A DNA stretch of 64,000 nucleotides from an uncultured Spirochaetaceae bacterium. Lineage in GTDB: Bacteria; Spirochaetota; Spirochaetia; Treponematales; Treponemataceae. The stretch lies in NCBI GenBank assembly GCA_902802305.1, contig CADCLG010000008.1, positions 31,917 through 95,916 of the forward strand, in the 5' to 3' direction. A program made the translations under genes and the position numbers. The notes under the pieces were generated by a model. That model was given only the letters and a program-made list of their open reading frames with translations, searched no databases and had not been told where the DNA came from. Of this stretch, positions 50,445 to 59,693 are shown one piece after another (positions within the stretch are counted from its first letter, which is position 1; each line of letters starts with the position of its first letter).

Positions 50445-51905
50445 TTAATAATTCAAAATCAACGCCTTTGCTTCCACTTCCCCACCCTTGATTATTTTTT
50501 CAGGGAGGGAAGAAATCAGCTTTAATTTGACAAGGCTGCATTCTTCCAGCTTGCTTTTTGATTCAATCTGGCAGTGAATGAAATTATCTGTAACGGCATG
50601 ATAAATATATCTACCATTCTCTGCATTTTCATTTTTTAAAGTTTCAAGAACAGCAGGAAGACAGACAGAAGACTGAACTAAGGAATCAATATAGGCAATT
50701 TTATTTGTAACGGCCTGGCGGGAAATCAATTCGGCTCTTTCTCCTGAAAGGCTCTGAGGCACTTTATCCTTCATTTTTACAGCAGGAGTTCCAGGGCGTT
50801 CAGAAAATGGAAAAGCGTGAACCCAGGCAAAATTACATTCTTTTATCAAATCCATTGTTGCAAAAAAATCTTCACGAGTTTCGCCTGGAAAACCGGTAAT
50901 AATATCGCAGGCTATAAAAGGATTATTTTTGGTTTTTCGCAGTTTTTCGCAGGCTGCAGCAACGGTACGTGAATCATAATTTCTGTTCATCAATTTTAAA
51001 ATTTTATCACTACCACTTTGAACCGAAAGATGAAAATGAGGACAAATCCTATCATCAGAAATAATTTTACAAAAATCATCAGTGATTGTTTCAGGGTAAA
51101 GACTTGAAATTCTAAAACGGATTTGCTTTGTATTTTCAAGAAAAGCTTTTATCAGCCTGGCAAAATCGTAATTTTCACCATTGTACTGGCTTTTATACTG
51201 TCCAAGATTTACACCCGTTATTACAACTTCTTTATGACCGGCATTTTCCAGCTCAATTACGCGCGATAAAGCAGTTTTAACGTCGATAGAAACGCTGTGG
51301 CCGCGGGCAATATGAATTGTACAAAAGGAACAGTTGTTATTACAGCCATCCTGAATTTTAATAGAAGCACGTGAATGAGACAAAAAGTTTGTAGTTGCCA
51401 GACGGAATGAATCTTCGGCAAAGCCTTCTTTTTCAACTTTTTTATTTATAATCTGATTATTTAAAAGCTCAATAAAAGACTGACAATCCCATTCCCATTC
51501 CGACTCCCTGATATTTTCCTTTAAAAAATCTTTAAGCAGCAGGGGGATTTGAGCAATACGACTTTTAAGTTGCCCCGCAAGCACGACAATTCTCTTATCC
51601 ATTTCAAGGATTTGAGCAGGAGCAAGTTGAGCATAACAGCCGGTAACAAGAATAACAGCCCGAGGATATTTTTTCAGAAGAAGACGGATTATCCGCCTGC
51701 CTTTTTGTTCCGCTTTTTGGGTAACAGCACAGGTATTCACAATGCACAAAAGCGTATCACAATCTTCTGGAGAAGAAGAAGTAACACCGCCCATTTTTAT
51801 CTCAAAATCACAAAGAGTAAAAAAATTAGCGGCAGATTCACTTTCAATCTGATTTAAGCGGCATCCTAAAGTTTCAAAGCGAATTGTACAGGTATTTGTA
51901 CACAT
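50445..51905 (-). CDS. mtaB: tRNA t6A37 methylthiotransferase MtaB
   Basis: 486 residues. N-terminal UPF0004 domain with three cluster Cys (ETLGCRLNQIES, IVNTCAV, VTGCYAQLAP); radical SAM core with CxxxCxxC in IKIQDGCNNNCSFCTIHIARG; SAM-site GVNLGQY and HLSVQSGSDKILKLMNR; and a C-terminal TRAM-like domain. MtaB converts t6A37 to ms2t6A in tRNAs reading ANN codons. The GCRLNQ opening and the C-terminal layout favour MtaB over MiaB or RimO. It follows the TPR gene by 16 bases on the same strand; no clear ribosome site, so coupling is likely. Confidence 0.92.
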   Translation of the reverse strand: MCTNTCTIRFETLGCRLNQIESESAANFFTLCDFEIKMGGVTSSSPEDCDTLLCIVNTCAVTQKAEQKGRRIIRLLLKKYPRAVILVTGCYAQLAPAQILEMDKRIVVLAGQLKSRIAQIPLLLKDFLKENIRESEWEWDCQSFIELLNNQIINKKVEKEGFAEDSFRLATTNFLSHSRASIKIQDGCNNNCSFCTIHIARGHSVSIDVKTALSRVIELENAGHKEVVITGVNLGQYKSQYNGENYDFARLIKAFLENTKQIRFRISSLYPETITDDFCKIISDDRICPHFHLSVQSGSDKILKLMNRNYDSRTVAAACEKLRKTKNNPFIACDIITGFPGETREDFFATMDLIKECNFAWVHAFPFSERPGTPAVKMKDKVPQSLSGERAELISRQAVTNKIAYIDSLVQSSVCLPAVLETLKNENAENGRYIYHAVTDNFIHCQIESKSKLEECSLVKLKLISSLPEKIIKGGEVEAKALILNY

Positions 51906-51921
51906 TTATGATTAATCGTTA

Positions 51922-52554
51922 TTATTTGATTTTTGCACTTACTCTTTCTCGACCACGAGATGCATCAATTGAGGAAGAGTTTAAAATCAAGGCTTCTTCG
52001 TAAGCATTAAGCGCTTCAAGATAATTTCCAGCCATTTCTCGGGCATATCCAAGTCTTACCCACCAGTAATCCAGCAAAGGCTGTTTTTTTACTGCTGAAG
52101 AAAGAGCAATATCTGCATGCTGATAACGGGCCTGACGGATAAAAATCTCACCCATAAAATAGTAGGAAGAACCTAAGCGGGCAGAACTTTCAGAAGCTGA
52201 AGCAACATATTTCTGGAACTGCTCCATAGCACCATTATTTTTACCAAGATAATATTTTGCCTCACCCAAAGATTCAGTCAGACGCAAATCATAAGGACTA
52301 ATTGCAAGACCTTCAGTTGCCCTCTGTTCAGCTTCGGCATACTGCTTGTTTCCGATTAAAGCCCAGCACATAACAACATAAGATTCAATATTTCTAGGAT
52401 TTTCCTTTAATTCTTCTTCGCAAACCTGAATTGCTTCGCGTTCACGACCATTGTTATGCAAAAGAAGAGCATCCTTTTTTGTTGTCGCAGCTTGAGAAAT
52501 CAATAAATTGCTGACAGCACATGTAATTATTATAGAAAGAATTATTTTTTTCAT
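51922..52554 (-). CDS. Secreted TPR protein
   Basis: 210 residues from the ATG that overlaps the bactofilin stop (ATGA). Signal peptide MKKIILSIIITCAVSNLLISQ; then four to five TPR units (about 30-205: ALLLHNNGREREAIQVCEEEL, AEQRATEGLAISPYDLRLTESL and so on, ending ALNAYEEALILNSSSIDASRGRE). Probably a periplasmic adaptor. Its coupling to a bactofilin suggests a role at the cell envelope. Confidence 0.82.
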   Translation of the reverse strand: MKKIILSIIITCAVSNLLISQAATTKKDALLLHNNGREREAIQVCEEELKENPRNIESYVVMCWALIGNKQYAEAEQRATEGLAISPYDLRLTESLGEAKYYLGKNNGAMEQFQKYVASASESSARLGSSYYFMGEIFIRQARYQHADIALSSAVKKQPLLDYWWVRLGYAREMAGNYLEALNAYEEALILNSSSIDASRGRERVSAKIK

Positions 52555-52913
52555 TGTTTTACCATCGTACACTTTCCAGAGAATTCACAACCAGGCTCCA
52601 GAACAACTTTCTGCGTAGAAATATCACCATCGATTGAACCTGATGAAGTTACAAAAATCAGTTTTTCGCCGTACACGTTACCCTTCACTTTTCCACGGAT
52701 AAGAACGCGCATTGCATTTATATCAGCCTCAACAACAGCCCCGGAATCAATCACCAAATCACTTTCTGTATCGATTTTTCCAGAAAATTTACCGCGTATC
52801 ATAAAAGGCTTTTTCATCCGAACACAACCAGAAAATGTAATATCATTTTCAACGATTGTATCAAAGGCCTCATCTTCCATATCAAAAAAATCAGAATCTT
52901 TTACATCAAACAT
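52551..52913 (-). CDS. Second bactofilin
   Basis: 120 residues. Acidic N-terminus (about 1-25) followed by the bactofilin beta-helix: NDITFSGCVRMKKPFMIRGKFSGKI, VEADINAMRVLIRGKVKGNV and GDISTQKVVLEPGCEFSGKC. Partner of the bactofilin at 12940-13362; two paralogues are common where different filaments position different enzymes. The ATG has no Shine-Dalgarno sequence; promoter TTGACG-17-TAAAAT ends nine bases upstream. Confidence 0.88.
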   Translation of the reverse strand: MFDVKDSDFFDMEDEAFDTIVENDITFSGCVRMKKPFMIRGKFSGKIDTESDLVIDSGAVVEADINAMRVLIRGKVKGNVYGEKLIFVTSSGSIDGDISTQKVVLEPGCEFSGKCTMVKQ

Positions 52914-52922
52914 ATTAATATT

Positions 52923-52951
52923 ATTTTAACGGTTATGATTAACTGCGTCAA
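52923..52951 (-). promoter_or_regulatory. Promoter TTGACG-17-TAAAAT, near-leaderless spacing
   Basis: Minus strand -35 at 52946-52951, -10 at 52923-52928, then nine bases to the ATG of the second bactofilin. Confidence 0.6.
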
Positions 52952-52975
52952 TAAAAGAATTCTACGTGAAGAATT

Positions 52976-53347
52976 TTATGGATGGTCACAAGCAACAGCG
53001 CTTGCCATTCTTATAAAAGATTCCTGCACTTTTGGAGAACATTTTTCGAGACTTTTTATAAGATTTTCATATTTTTTAGCAAGATGCAGTTTCTGAAGAT
53101 CGGATTCCTGCTGTTCAGACAACATGGGATTTTTAGGAAGTTTAGCCGCATCGCCAAGGAGGAACTCCAGCGGTTTATTCAACACTTTTGAGATTTTCAA
53201 TGCCACATCTGCCGCAGGAATACTGTCAGGACGATTTCTTCCGTTTGTGATTGTCGTATAAGGAATCCCCGTAAGCGTCGCCAAAGTCTTCAAGTTCATT
53301 CCCTGATACTGCAATTCCTCATTCACGTTTTTCCAAAAAGGACTCAT
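52976..53347 (-). CDS. XRE-family repressor
   Basis: 123 residues. N-terminal HTH (about 5-65: LQYQGMNLKTLATLTGIPYTTITNGRNRPDSIPAADVALKIS region), then a helical tail (about 70-123) suited to dimerisation. The gene faces the LRR lipoprotein gene across a 114-base interval that holds three 12-base palindromes. The predicted promoter (53355-53384) has one of these sites in its spacer, and the -10 lies seven bases from the ATG with no Shine-Dalgarno sequence. This recalls lambda cI, which is also translated from a leaderless mRNA. Autoregulation and control of the LRR gene are inferred. Confidence 0.85.
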   Translation of the reverse strand: MSPFWKNVNEELQYQGMNLKTLATLTGIPYTTITNGRNRPDSIPAADVALKISKVLNKPLEFLLGDAAKLPKNPMLSEQQESDLQKLHLAKKYENLIKSLEKCSPKVQESFIRMASAVACDHP

Positions 53348-53354
53348 ATTGCTA

Positions 53355-53384
53355 TTATTACCTATTTAGGTTTTAAAATTGCAA
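53355..53384 (-). promoter_or_regulatory. XRE promoter TTGCAA-18-TAATAA, leaderless spacing
   Basis: Minus strand -35 at 53379-53384, -10 at 53355-53360, seven bases to the ATG at 53347. Operator site 1 lies in the spacer and touches the -10. Confidence 0.5.
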
Positions 53385-53420
53385 TATTTACCTATATAAG
53401 TTACAATTACTCATATAGGT
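53360..53420. promoter_or_regulatory. Three operator-like palindromes between the XRE and LRR genes
   Basis: ACCTATTTAGGT (53360-53371), ACCTATATAAGT (53390-53401) and ACTCATATAGGT (53409-53420), consensus ACCTATATAGGT, with centres 30 and 19 bases apart (about three and two helical turns). A half site ACCTAA (53445-53450) abuts the GGAGG ribosome site of the LRR gene. Confidence 0.7.
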
Positions 53421-53461
53421 TTTGTTATTTAAAATAAGAATTGCACCTAAGGAGGAATTAA

Positions 53462-56400
53462 ATGAATTTTATTAAAAAAAGAAACAGAATGTTGACTTAC
53501 AAGCTTCTTTCAATTTTAGCAAGTACGATTTTAATCTTTTCAGCTTGTAAAACAGAAGTTGACCAAAGCGATACAACTCCACCAGGAGAAGTAAAGAATA
53601 TTTCAATTACAGCTGGAGATAAATGTCTCTCACTTTCATGGACAAATCCTGGTGACAGCGATTTTACAAGCACACAAATCACTTTTACACCGGAAGAAGA
53701 CGGAATAGCACAACCCATTGTAATAAAAGGTGAAGCAAATAAAACTTCAGCTACCAAAATCGAAGAGCTCAAAAATGATACAGAATATACATTTACTCTC
53801 GTAACCATTGATTCGAATGGAAATAAATCAAAGGGAAGAGAAAAAAAAGCAAGCCCAATTGATAACGCACCACCGGGAGAAATAACTAATTTAGTCATTA
53901 CCCCTCATCACGAAAAAATTACGCTTAATTGGACTAATCCGGCTGATTCAGATTTTTATGGAGTTGAAATTACCTTCCTCCCATCTGAAGAAACCATAAT
54001 TCAACCTATTTTTATTGAGGGCAATCCATCAGAAAAGGAAACCTATACAATTGAAAATCTCCAGGGTGAAAAAGATTATGAACTTACAATAAAAACAATA
54101 GATAAAAAAAATAATAAAAGTGAAGGAATAAAAAAATCTTCAAATACAAAAGAAAGTACACTTTCATTAACAGTTACTCTTCCAAATGATGACGGAGATA
54201 ATATAACGCTTACAAATGATAATGCACCTGTAATTGTAAATATTTCTTCTACAGATTCAATTATAGAGGCTGTTTGGAAAAAAAATGAAAATGCAGAGTC
54301 CCCAAATGCAAATAACTTGTTGGATGATGAAACAGCTAACGAATTATCTTTAGATTCGCTGTCAGCAGATTCAAATAAATTAACCTTTACAGTTACTGAA
54401 AACGGATTCTATGACATTGCAGTAAAAAATGCAGAAGGTATAGCAGCAGGTATCCAGATAGAAATAAAAACAATCGATAAAACTCCTTTAGCAGAAGTTG
54501 AAAATGTAGAAACCTCTTCTGATGGTGAATATGTTCACATATCATGGAAAGATTCAGCAAATATCGATAAATATGACAGTCCACTAAAAAATATAAAAAT
54601 ATCTTATGTTTATAATGATGATGAATCCGATCCAGACAATGGAGAACTCACAATAGACGCCGATGTAGAAAAAGCTGCGATTAAGATTGCGGATGGGAAA
54701 AGTGAAATATCTTTTATGAAAATAACTATCCGTAATGTAGATGACCTTGGAAATATTAGTCAAGGATGTATAGTTCAAGAAAATAGTTACAAATATATAA
54801 ATTGTACAGCATCAGATGTTGAAGAAAAAATCAAAGCAATGACTAAAAGTGGAATTGTTGTAGTAACAGGAGAGTGTGATATAGAGACTGTAAAGTCCAT
54901 AAAAGCAGCTTTACAATTTGTTAATAGTAAAAAACCAATGGTAAAATTTTATTTGGATTTTTCAAGAACCATTGGAATAACAAATATAGGTTATCAATCG
55001 TTTGAGGGTTGTGCAAACATTACTCATATTATTCTTCCTGACAGTGTAACTTCCATTGGAACATATGCTTTCCATAGTTGTTCAAGTCTTACAAATATTA
55101 TAATTCCTGCAAGTGTAACAAGCATAGAAAATTCTGCTTTCCAATGTTGTTCTTCTCTTACAAACATTACAATTCCTGACAGTGTAACAAGCATAGGAGG
55201 ATCAGCTTTCCTAGGTTGTTCTTCTCTTACAAACATTACAATTTCTGACAGTGTAACCTGCATAAGACCATTTGCTTTCGAAGGTTGTACTTCTCTTACA
55301 AGTATTTCAATTCCTGATGGTGTAACTTCAATTGGAATATGTGCTTTCCAAGATTGTTCTTCTCTTATAAGCATTACAATTCCTGACAGTGTAACAAGCA
55401 TAGGAGATTCTGCTTTCCAAGGTTGTTCAAGTCTTACAAATATTATAATTCCTGCAAGTGTAACAAGTTTAGAAGAATCAGCTTTCCAAGGTTGTTCTTC
55501 TCTTACAAGTATTTCAATTCCTGATGGTGTAACTCTCATTGGAATGGCTTCTTTCAGAAATTGTTCTTCTCTTACAAACATTACAATTCCTGACAGTGTA
55601 ACAAGCATAGGAGATTCTGCTTTCCAAGGTTGTTCTTCTCTTATAAGCATTACAATTCCTGACAGTGTAACAAGCATAGGAAATTCTGCTTTCTATGGCT
55701 GTTCAAATCTTTCAAGTATTACAATTCCTGACAGTGTAACAATCATAATAGCATCAGCTTTCCAAGGTTGTTCTTCTCTTACAAACATTACAATTCCTGA
55801 CAGTGTAACAATCATAGGACCATCAGCTTTCCAAGGTTGTTCAAGTCTTACAAATATTATAATTCCTGCAAGTGTAACAAGCATAGACAAATCAGTTTTC
55901 CAAGGTTGTACTTCTCTTACAAGTATTTCAATTCCTGACAGTGTAACAAGCATAGAAGGATCAGTTTTCTATGGTTGTACTTCTCTTACAAACATTACAA
56001 TTCCTGACAGTGTAACCTGCATAAGACCATTTGCTTTCGAAGGTTGTACTTCTCTTACAAGTATTTCAATTCCTGATGGTGTAACTTCAATTGGAATACG
56101 TGCTTTCCAAAATTGTTCTTCTCTTATAAGCATTACAATTCCTGACAGTGTAACAAGCATAGAAGGATCAGTTTTCTATGGTTGTTCTTCTCTTACAAAC
56201 ATTACAATTCCTGATAGTGTAACAAGCATAAGAGCATCAGCTTTCCAAGGTTGTTCTTCTCTTACAAATATTATAATACCTAACAGTGTAACAAGCTTAG
56301 AAGAATCAGCTTTCCAAGATTGTTCTTCTCTTACAAACATTACAATTCCTGACAGTGTAACAAGCATAAACAAATCAGTTTTCCAAGATTGTACGTCTCT

Positions 56401-57898
56401 TACAAATATTACAATTCCTGACAGTATAACAAGCATAGGAGATTCTGCTTTCTATGGCTGTTCCAATCTTTCAAGTATTACTATTCCTAATAGTGTAACT
56501 TCCATCGGACGCTCAGCTTTCTCCAGATGTTCTTCTTTTACAAGTATTATTATTCCTGACAGCGTAGTAACAATTGGACGTTCTGCTTTTTATGGCTGTT
56601 CTTCCCTTGAAGAAATTAGCATACCATTTGTCGGAGGAGATAAAAACATATCTGAAGCTTCAGATTATTCAAAGTTTAGCATTATATTTGGTACTATTCC
56701 TACTTCTCTCAAAAAAGTTACTGTAACAGGAGGAAATATATTAAGCGATGCTTTTTACAGTTGTTCCACACTTACAACCATTATTCTTACTGATAATATT
56801 ACCAGTATCGGTGATTCAGCTTTCAAAGGATGTTCTAGTCTTTCAAATTTTACTATACCCGATACTGTAACTTATATAGGTGAATCAGCGTTCTCAGGTT
56901 GCTCCAAACTAACAAGAATTACTGTTCCTAATAGCGTAATATCTATAGGAACTGCAGCTTTTGAAAAATGTGTATCTCTCGAAGAAATCACATTACCCTT
57001 TGTAGGAGAAAAGATTAATCCAAGTAAAGCTTCAAAATCAACTCTTTTTGGTTATATATTTGGTGAAAGCAGTAGTGGTTTGGGAGTTCAACAAACTTAC
57101 GACAATTATACAAGCGTATGGTATAATATACCAAGCTCACTAAAAAAAGTAACTGTTATGGGAGGAGAACTTCTTTACGGAGCCTTTTACGGTTGCTCTC
57201 AATTAGAAAACATATATTTAGGGAACGAAATAACAAGTATTGGTAACTATTGTTTTTTTGATTGTAAAGGACTTGAAAGTATATTAATTCCTGATAGTGT
57301 AACCAATATTGGTGATGAAGCATTCAGAGTATGTACAAATCTCAATAGTATAATCATAGGAAGTGGAGTAACTAAAATAGGGCAAAATACTTTTTACAGA
57401 TGTACAAGCTTAAAGAAAATTACTATACCCGAAAATGTTACAGAAATAGGAAATAATGCTTTCTATGGCTGTGGTAGTTACAATTCATCCCTGGTTATCA
57501 CTATTTCAAAAGGTTATGGATATAGTCCATTCAACGGGTGTTATTTATCTCTTATCCTTTCGGATACTTTTACCTCTATTAAAGACAATTATTTTAAGGG
57601 ATTCCTCTCTTTAAAATCCATTACAATTCCTGACAGTGTAACAAGTATCGGTAACAGTGCATTTGAAAACTGTACAAATCTATCAGGCATTACTATTGGT
57701 AATGGTGTTAACAGAATTGGTATTTATGCATTTTCTAACTGTCCAAATTTAAAATATAAAAATATAAAATCCTCAAATAACTGGTATAGAACAAAGAAAT
57801 CTAATTATACAGGAGGTGAACCATTATCCGGTATGTATAATGATCGTGGAGTAACACTGAGTGATAATTCTGAATGGTATCTATATAAATCGGAATAA
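53462..57898 (+). CDS. Large BspA-type LRR surface lipoprotein with FN3 domains
   Basis: 1478 residues. Lipobox ILIFSAC with Cys29; two fibronectin III domains (about 39-130 and 135-225); an Ig-like region (about 232-340); a third FN3-like domain (about 342-440); a short globular segment; then from about 515 to 1425 some 35-40 LRR_5/BspA repeats of 23 residues (typical unit TSIGDSAFQGCSSLTNITIPDSV). Two longer inserted segments interrupt the array near residues 1045 and 1170. BspA-like proteins bind host matrix or other bacteria. Ribosome site GGAGG. The facing XRE gene and its operators suggest switch-like control. Near-identical DNA repeats make the array prone to length change. Confidence 0.92.
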   Translation: MNFIKKRNRMLTYKLLSILASTILIFSACKTEVDQSDTTPPGEVKNISITAGDKCLSLSWTNPGDSDFTSTQITFTPEEDGIAQPIVIKGEANKTSATKIEELKNDTEYTFTLVTIDSNGNKSKGREKKASPIDNAPPGEITNLVITPHHEKITLNWTNPADSDFYGVEITFLPSEETIIQPIFIEGNPSEKETYTIENLQGEKDYELTIKTIDKKNNKSEGIKKSSNTKESTLSLTVTLPNDDGDNITLTNDNAPVIVNISSTDSIIEAVWKKNENAESPNANNLLDDETANELSLDSLSADSNKLTFTVTENGFYDIAVKNAEGIAAGIQIEIKTIDKTPLAEVENVETSSDGEYVHISWKDSANIDKYDSPLKNIKISYVYNDDESDPDNGELTIDADVEKAAIKIADGKSEISFMKITIRNVDDLGNISQGCIVQENSYKYINCTASDVEEKIKAMTKSGIVVVTGECDIETVKSIKAALQFVNSKKPMVKFYLDFSRTIGITNIGYQSFEGCANITHIILPDSVTSIGTYAFHSCSSLTNIIIPASVTSIENSAFQCCSSLTNITIPDSVTSIGGSAFLGCSSLTNITISDSVTCIRPFAFEGCTSLTSISIPDGVTSIGICAFQDCSSLISITIPDSVTSIGDSAFQGCSSLTNIIIPASVTSLEESAFQGCSSLTSISIPDGVTLIGMASFRNCSSLTNITIPDSVTSIGDSAFQGCSSLISITIPDSVTSIGNSAFYGCSNLSSITIPDSVTIIIASAFQGCSSLTNITIPDSVTIIGPSAFQGCSSLTNIIIPASVTSIDKSVFQGCTSLTSISIPDSVTSIEGSVFYGCTSLTNITIPDSVTCIRPFAFEGCTSLTSISIPDGVTSIGIRAFQNCSSLISITIPDSVTSIEGSVFYGCSSLTNITIPDSVTSIRASAFQGCSSLTNIIIPNSVTSLEESAFQDCSSLTNITIPDSVTSINKSVFQDCTSLTNITIPDSITSIGDSAFYGCSNLSSITIPNSVTSIGRSAFSRCSSFTSIIIPDSVVTIGRSAFYGCSSLEEISIPFVGGDKNISEASDYSKFSIIFGTIPTSLKKVTVTGGNILSDAFYSCSTLTTIILTDNITSIGDSAFKGCSSLSNFTIPDTVTYIGESAFSGCSKLTRITVPNSVISIGTAAFEKCVSLEEITLPFVGEKINPSKASKSTLFGYIFGESSSGLGVQQTYDNYTSVWYNIPSSLKKVTVMGGELLYGAFYGCSQLENIYLGNEITSIGNYCFFDCKGLESILIPDSVTNIGDEAFRVCTNLNSIIIGSGVTKIGQNTFYRCTSLKKITIPENVTEIGNNAFYGCGSYNSSLVITISKGYGYSPFNGCYLSLILSDTFTSIKDNYFKGFLSLKSITIPDSVTSIGNSAFENCTNLSGITIGNGVNRIGIYAFSNCPNLKYKNIKSSNNWYRTKKSNYTGGEPLSGMYNDRGVTLSDNSEWYLYKSE
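55030..57720 (+). repeat. 69-base coding repeat array of the LRR gene
   Basis: The array is built of 69-base units (23 codons). The central part (about 55040-56580) is the most uniform at DNA level. A block around 55255-55390 recurs nearly unchanged at 56014-56149, an offset of 759 bases, exactly 11 units, which points to a recent internal duplication. The antisense strand of the uniform part is also open for long stretches. Confidence 0.9.
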
Positions 57899-57955
57899 GC
57901 AAGAAAACGAACGGAGTGTGTTTATCTCAATATTATTATAAGGAGAACAAAGAAA

Positions 57956-58624
57956 ATGTTCAAAACAGAAAAAGAATTTGATTCTATTATTTCAAAAGAA
58001 TGGGGAGAACCAGTTATTTGGGACGGAATTACAAATCTTGAATCATATATGAAAACCTCACCTAAAATTCTATGGATTTTAAAAGAAGGAAATGAGCACA
58101 AAAAAGAAAATCGTAATCATCGTGAATTTCATCAAAATGTTAAAATTTATTCAAAGTGGAAATCGACTTATAAAAACATAATTTTATCGAGCTATGGAAT
58201 ATTAAATAACCTTGAATACAAAGATTTACCGCCATTGAATGATGAGGCTATGATTAATGATGACATTGTTTTGGACAAAACTGCCTTGATAAATGTTAAT
58301 AAAAATGGTGGTGGTGGACACGCAAATCATACACTCATTGAATTGAATTATACAAAACACAAAGCTATACTTTTACAGCAAATTGAAGGTATAAATCCAG
58401 ATGTTATTATCAATTGCAGTCGTGTAAACCGTCTGTTTAATGATGTAGCTGAAAAATACAGATTAGAAAAAAAAGAATATTCTTCTGAATATAATAAAAC
58501 AATAAATTATGCTTACAACTCAGAAAAACTACTCATCAATTATTGGCATCCAGCTTCACGCATGAAAGATGAAAAATATCAAAAACAGCTTCTAGATATT
58601 TATAAAATATGGAAAGCAAAATAA
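57956..58624 (+). CDS. Hypothetical protein, possibly uracil-DNA-glycosylase-like fold
   Basis: 222 residues, cytoplasmic, no signal peptide. The opening ILWILKEGNEHKKENR and the late LLINYWHPASR resemble the two active-site ends of the uracil-DNA glycosylase superfamily (substrate loop and HPS/HPA loop), with LINVNKNGGGGHANH in between, but the family could not be named. Ribosome site AAGGAG. It lies 57 bases after the LRR gene and may be read through from it; a biological link is not evident. A 16-base inverted repeat follows. Confidence 0.6.
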   Translation: MFKTEKEFDSIISKEWGEPVIWDGITNLESYMKTSPKILWILKEGNEHKKENRNHREFHQNVKIYSKWKSTYKNIILSSYGILNNLEYKDLPPLNDEAMINDDIVLDKTALINVNKNGGGGHANHTLIELNYTKHKAILLQQIEGINPDVIINCSRVNRLFNDVAEKYRLEKKEYSSEYNKTINYAYNSEKLLINYWHPASRMKDEKYQKQLLDIYKIWKAK

Positions 58625-58646
58625 CCTAAAAAATAAGAGGCACATA

Positions 58647-58687
58647 ATAACGTATATAATTCAAAAAGAACGAATTGTATACGTTAT
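58647..58687. terminator. Near-perfect 16-base inverted repeat between convergent genes
   Basis: ATAACGTATATAATTC (58647-58662) and GAATTGTATACGTTAT (58672-58687) pair at 15 of 16 positions around a nine-base loop. It sits between converging genes and may act as a bidirectional terminator, although no long T-run follows directly. Confidence 0.5.
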
Positions 58688-58710
58688 AACTAAAAACATT
58701 TTCAGTTTTT

Positions 58711-58935
58711 TTAGCCCACAGTCTTTACATTATACTCCGCAAAATCATCCAAAGGTTCATCAAAATCTGGTGACATATAAAAGGAATCATTTTTCCAAAC
58801 ACCATACATAGATTTTCTAGAAGCAGCAGAAGATTGGCCTTCATTCTTTGAAAGCAAAAAAAGTGCGAAATCATACAGTTCTTTCTGTGCAGATGCTGAC
58901 ATCATTTCATACATTTTCATAAGTTTATCTGCCAT
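58711..58935 (-). CDS. DUF2281-like orphan antitoxin
   Basis: 74 residues: an N-terminal helix MYEMMSASAQKELYDFALFLLSKNE and a C-terminal tail MSPDFDEPLDDFAEY. The tail pattern is that of DUF2281/VapB-type antitoxins that usually precede a PIN toxin. No toxin gene follows: the next gene downstream on this strand is not in the position, and the convergent gene is unrelated. Ribosome site AGAGG. Either a solitary regulator or a remnant of a toxin-antitoxin pair. Confidence 0.7.
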   Translation of the reverse strand: MADKLMKMYEMMSASAQKELYDFALFLLSKNEGQSSAASRKSMYGVWKNDSFYMSPDFDEPLDDFAEYNVKTVG

Positions 58936-58979
58936 AACACACCTCTATCAGTTAAATATAACACAGATTCTAAAAATTG

Positions 58980-59687
58980 TCATTCTTTACAACCAACGCG
59001 CCCCTTCATCTCCTCCGGCACATCAATCTCAAAAGTCTGCATTTTCCCGTTAATTGGCAGCGTTAATCTATACGAACAAAGCAAAAGATGCTTGATTCTA
59101 AAAATCTTCCATAATTTTTTGTTCAATTTGAAGTTGCCATGCTGTTCATCGGCACAAATCGGACAGTTGTTTTTAGCTAAGTGAATCCTTATCTGGTGCA
59201 TGCGGCCGGTGTGAAGCTTCAATTGTATCCGCGAAAAAGTAAAAGTTTCTTGTTCTGCTTCCTGCTCGTAATTTCCCCCTACACCTGGCATATTTTCGGC
59301 ATTCTTTTCAGCAGTCACCGTCCATTCATCCGTCACCAGATAATCTGTAACCGCCCGCCTGGTCTGTCCGTGCTGGAGTATATCTTCGCTTATCACTCCT
59401 TTTTTAGGCGAAATCTTTCCGCAGCAAATTGCAATGTATTCTTTTTCTACAGTCTTAGAAGAAATCAGCTTTGTCCACTTATTCGCACTCACAGGATTTT
59501 TAGCGACAATCATCAGTCCGCAGGTATCCTTATCCAGACGATGAACCAGATAAATTTTGTAACCTACCTGCTCCGAAAAATCTTTATCCAGTGAATGTTT
59601 TATTTTTTCACCGCCCTGAACTGCAAGCCCAGTTGGTTTATTTATGATGAAAATTTCGTCATCTTCGTATATAATAGGAATAAGCAT
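58980..59687 (-). CDS. RluA-family RNA pseudouridine synthase
   Basis: 235 residues from MLIPIIYEDDEIFI. Catalytic Asp in VHRLDKDTCGLMIVAK; other family blocks IINKPTGLAVQGG, KEYIAICCG, LKLHTGRMHQIRIHL and the closing LCSYRLTLP. No S4 domain, so more like RluA/TruC or YqcB type than RluC/D. Target rRNA or tRNA unknown. A Thr/Glu-rich insertion (near VTAEKNAENMPGVGGNYEQEAE) is unusual. No ribosome site; promoter TTGTCA-17-TATAGT ends six bases before the ATG. Divergent from the transglutaminase-like gene with 28 bases between starts. Confidence 0.88.
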   Translation of the reverse strand: MLIPIIYEDDEIFIINKPTGLAVQGGEKIKHSLDKDFSEQVGYKIYLVHRLDKDTCGLMIVAKNPVSANKWTKLISSKTVEKEYIAICCGKISPKKGVISEDILQHGQTRRAVTDYLVTDEWTVTAEKNAENMPGVGGNYEQEAEQETFTFSRIQLKLHTGRMHQIRIHLAKNNCPICADEQHGNFKLNKKLWKIFRIKHLLLCSYRLTLPINGKMQTFEIDVPEEMKGRVGCKE

Positions 59688-59693
59688 GAAAAT

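Noticed and set aside
55024..56436. Long antisense open frames (217, 86, 63 and 86 residues) opposite the LRR array
   Set aside because: They arise because the 69-base repeat has no stop codon on the other strand in one frame; they are made of repeated LVTLSGIVM-type units and have no ribosome sites.
55030..57720. CRISPR array
   Set aside because: The repeats are contiguous coding units of 69 bases with no unique spacers and encode LRR motifs.
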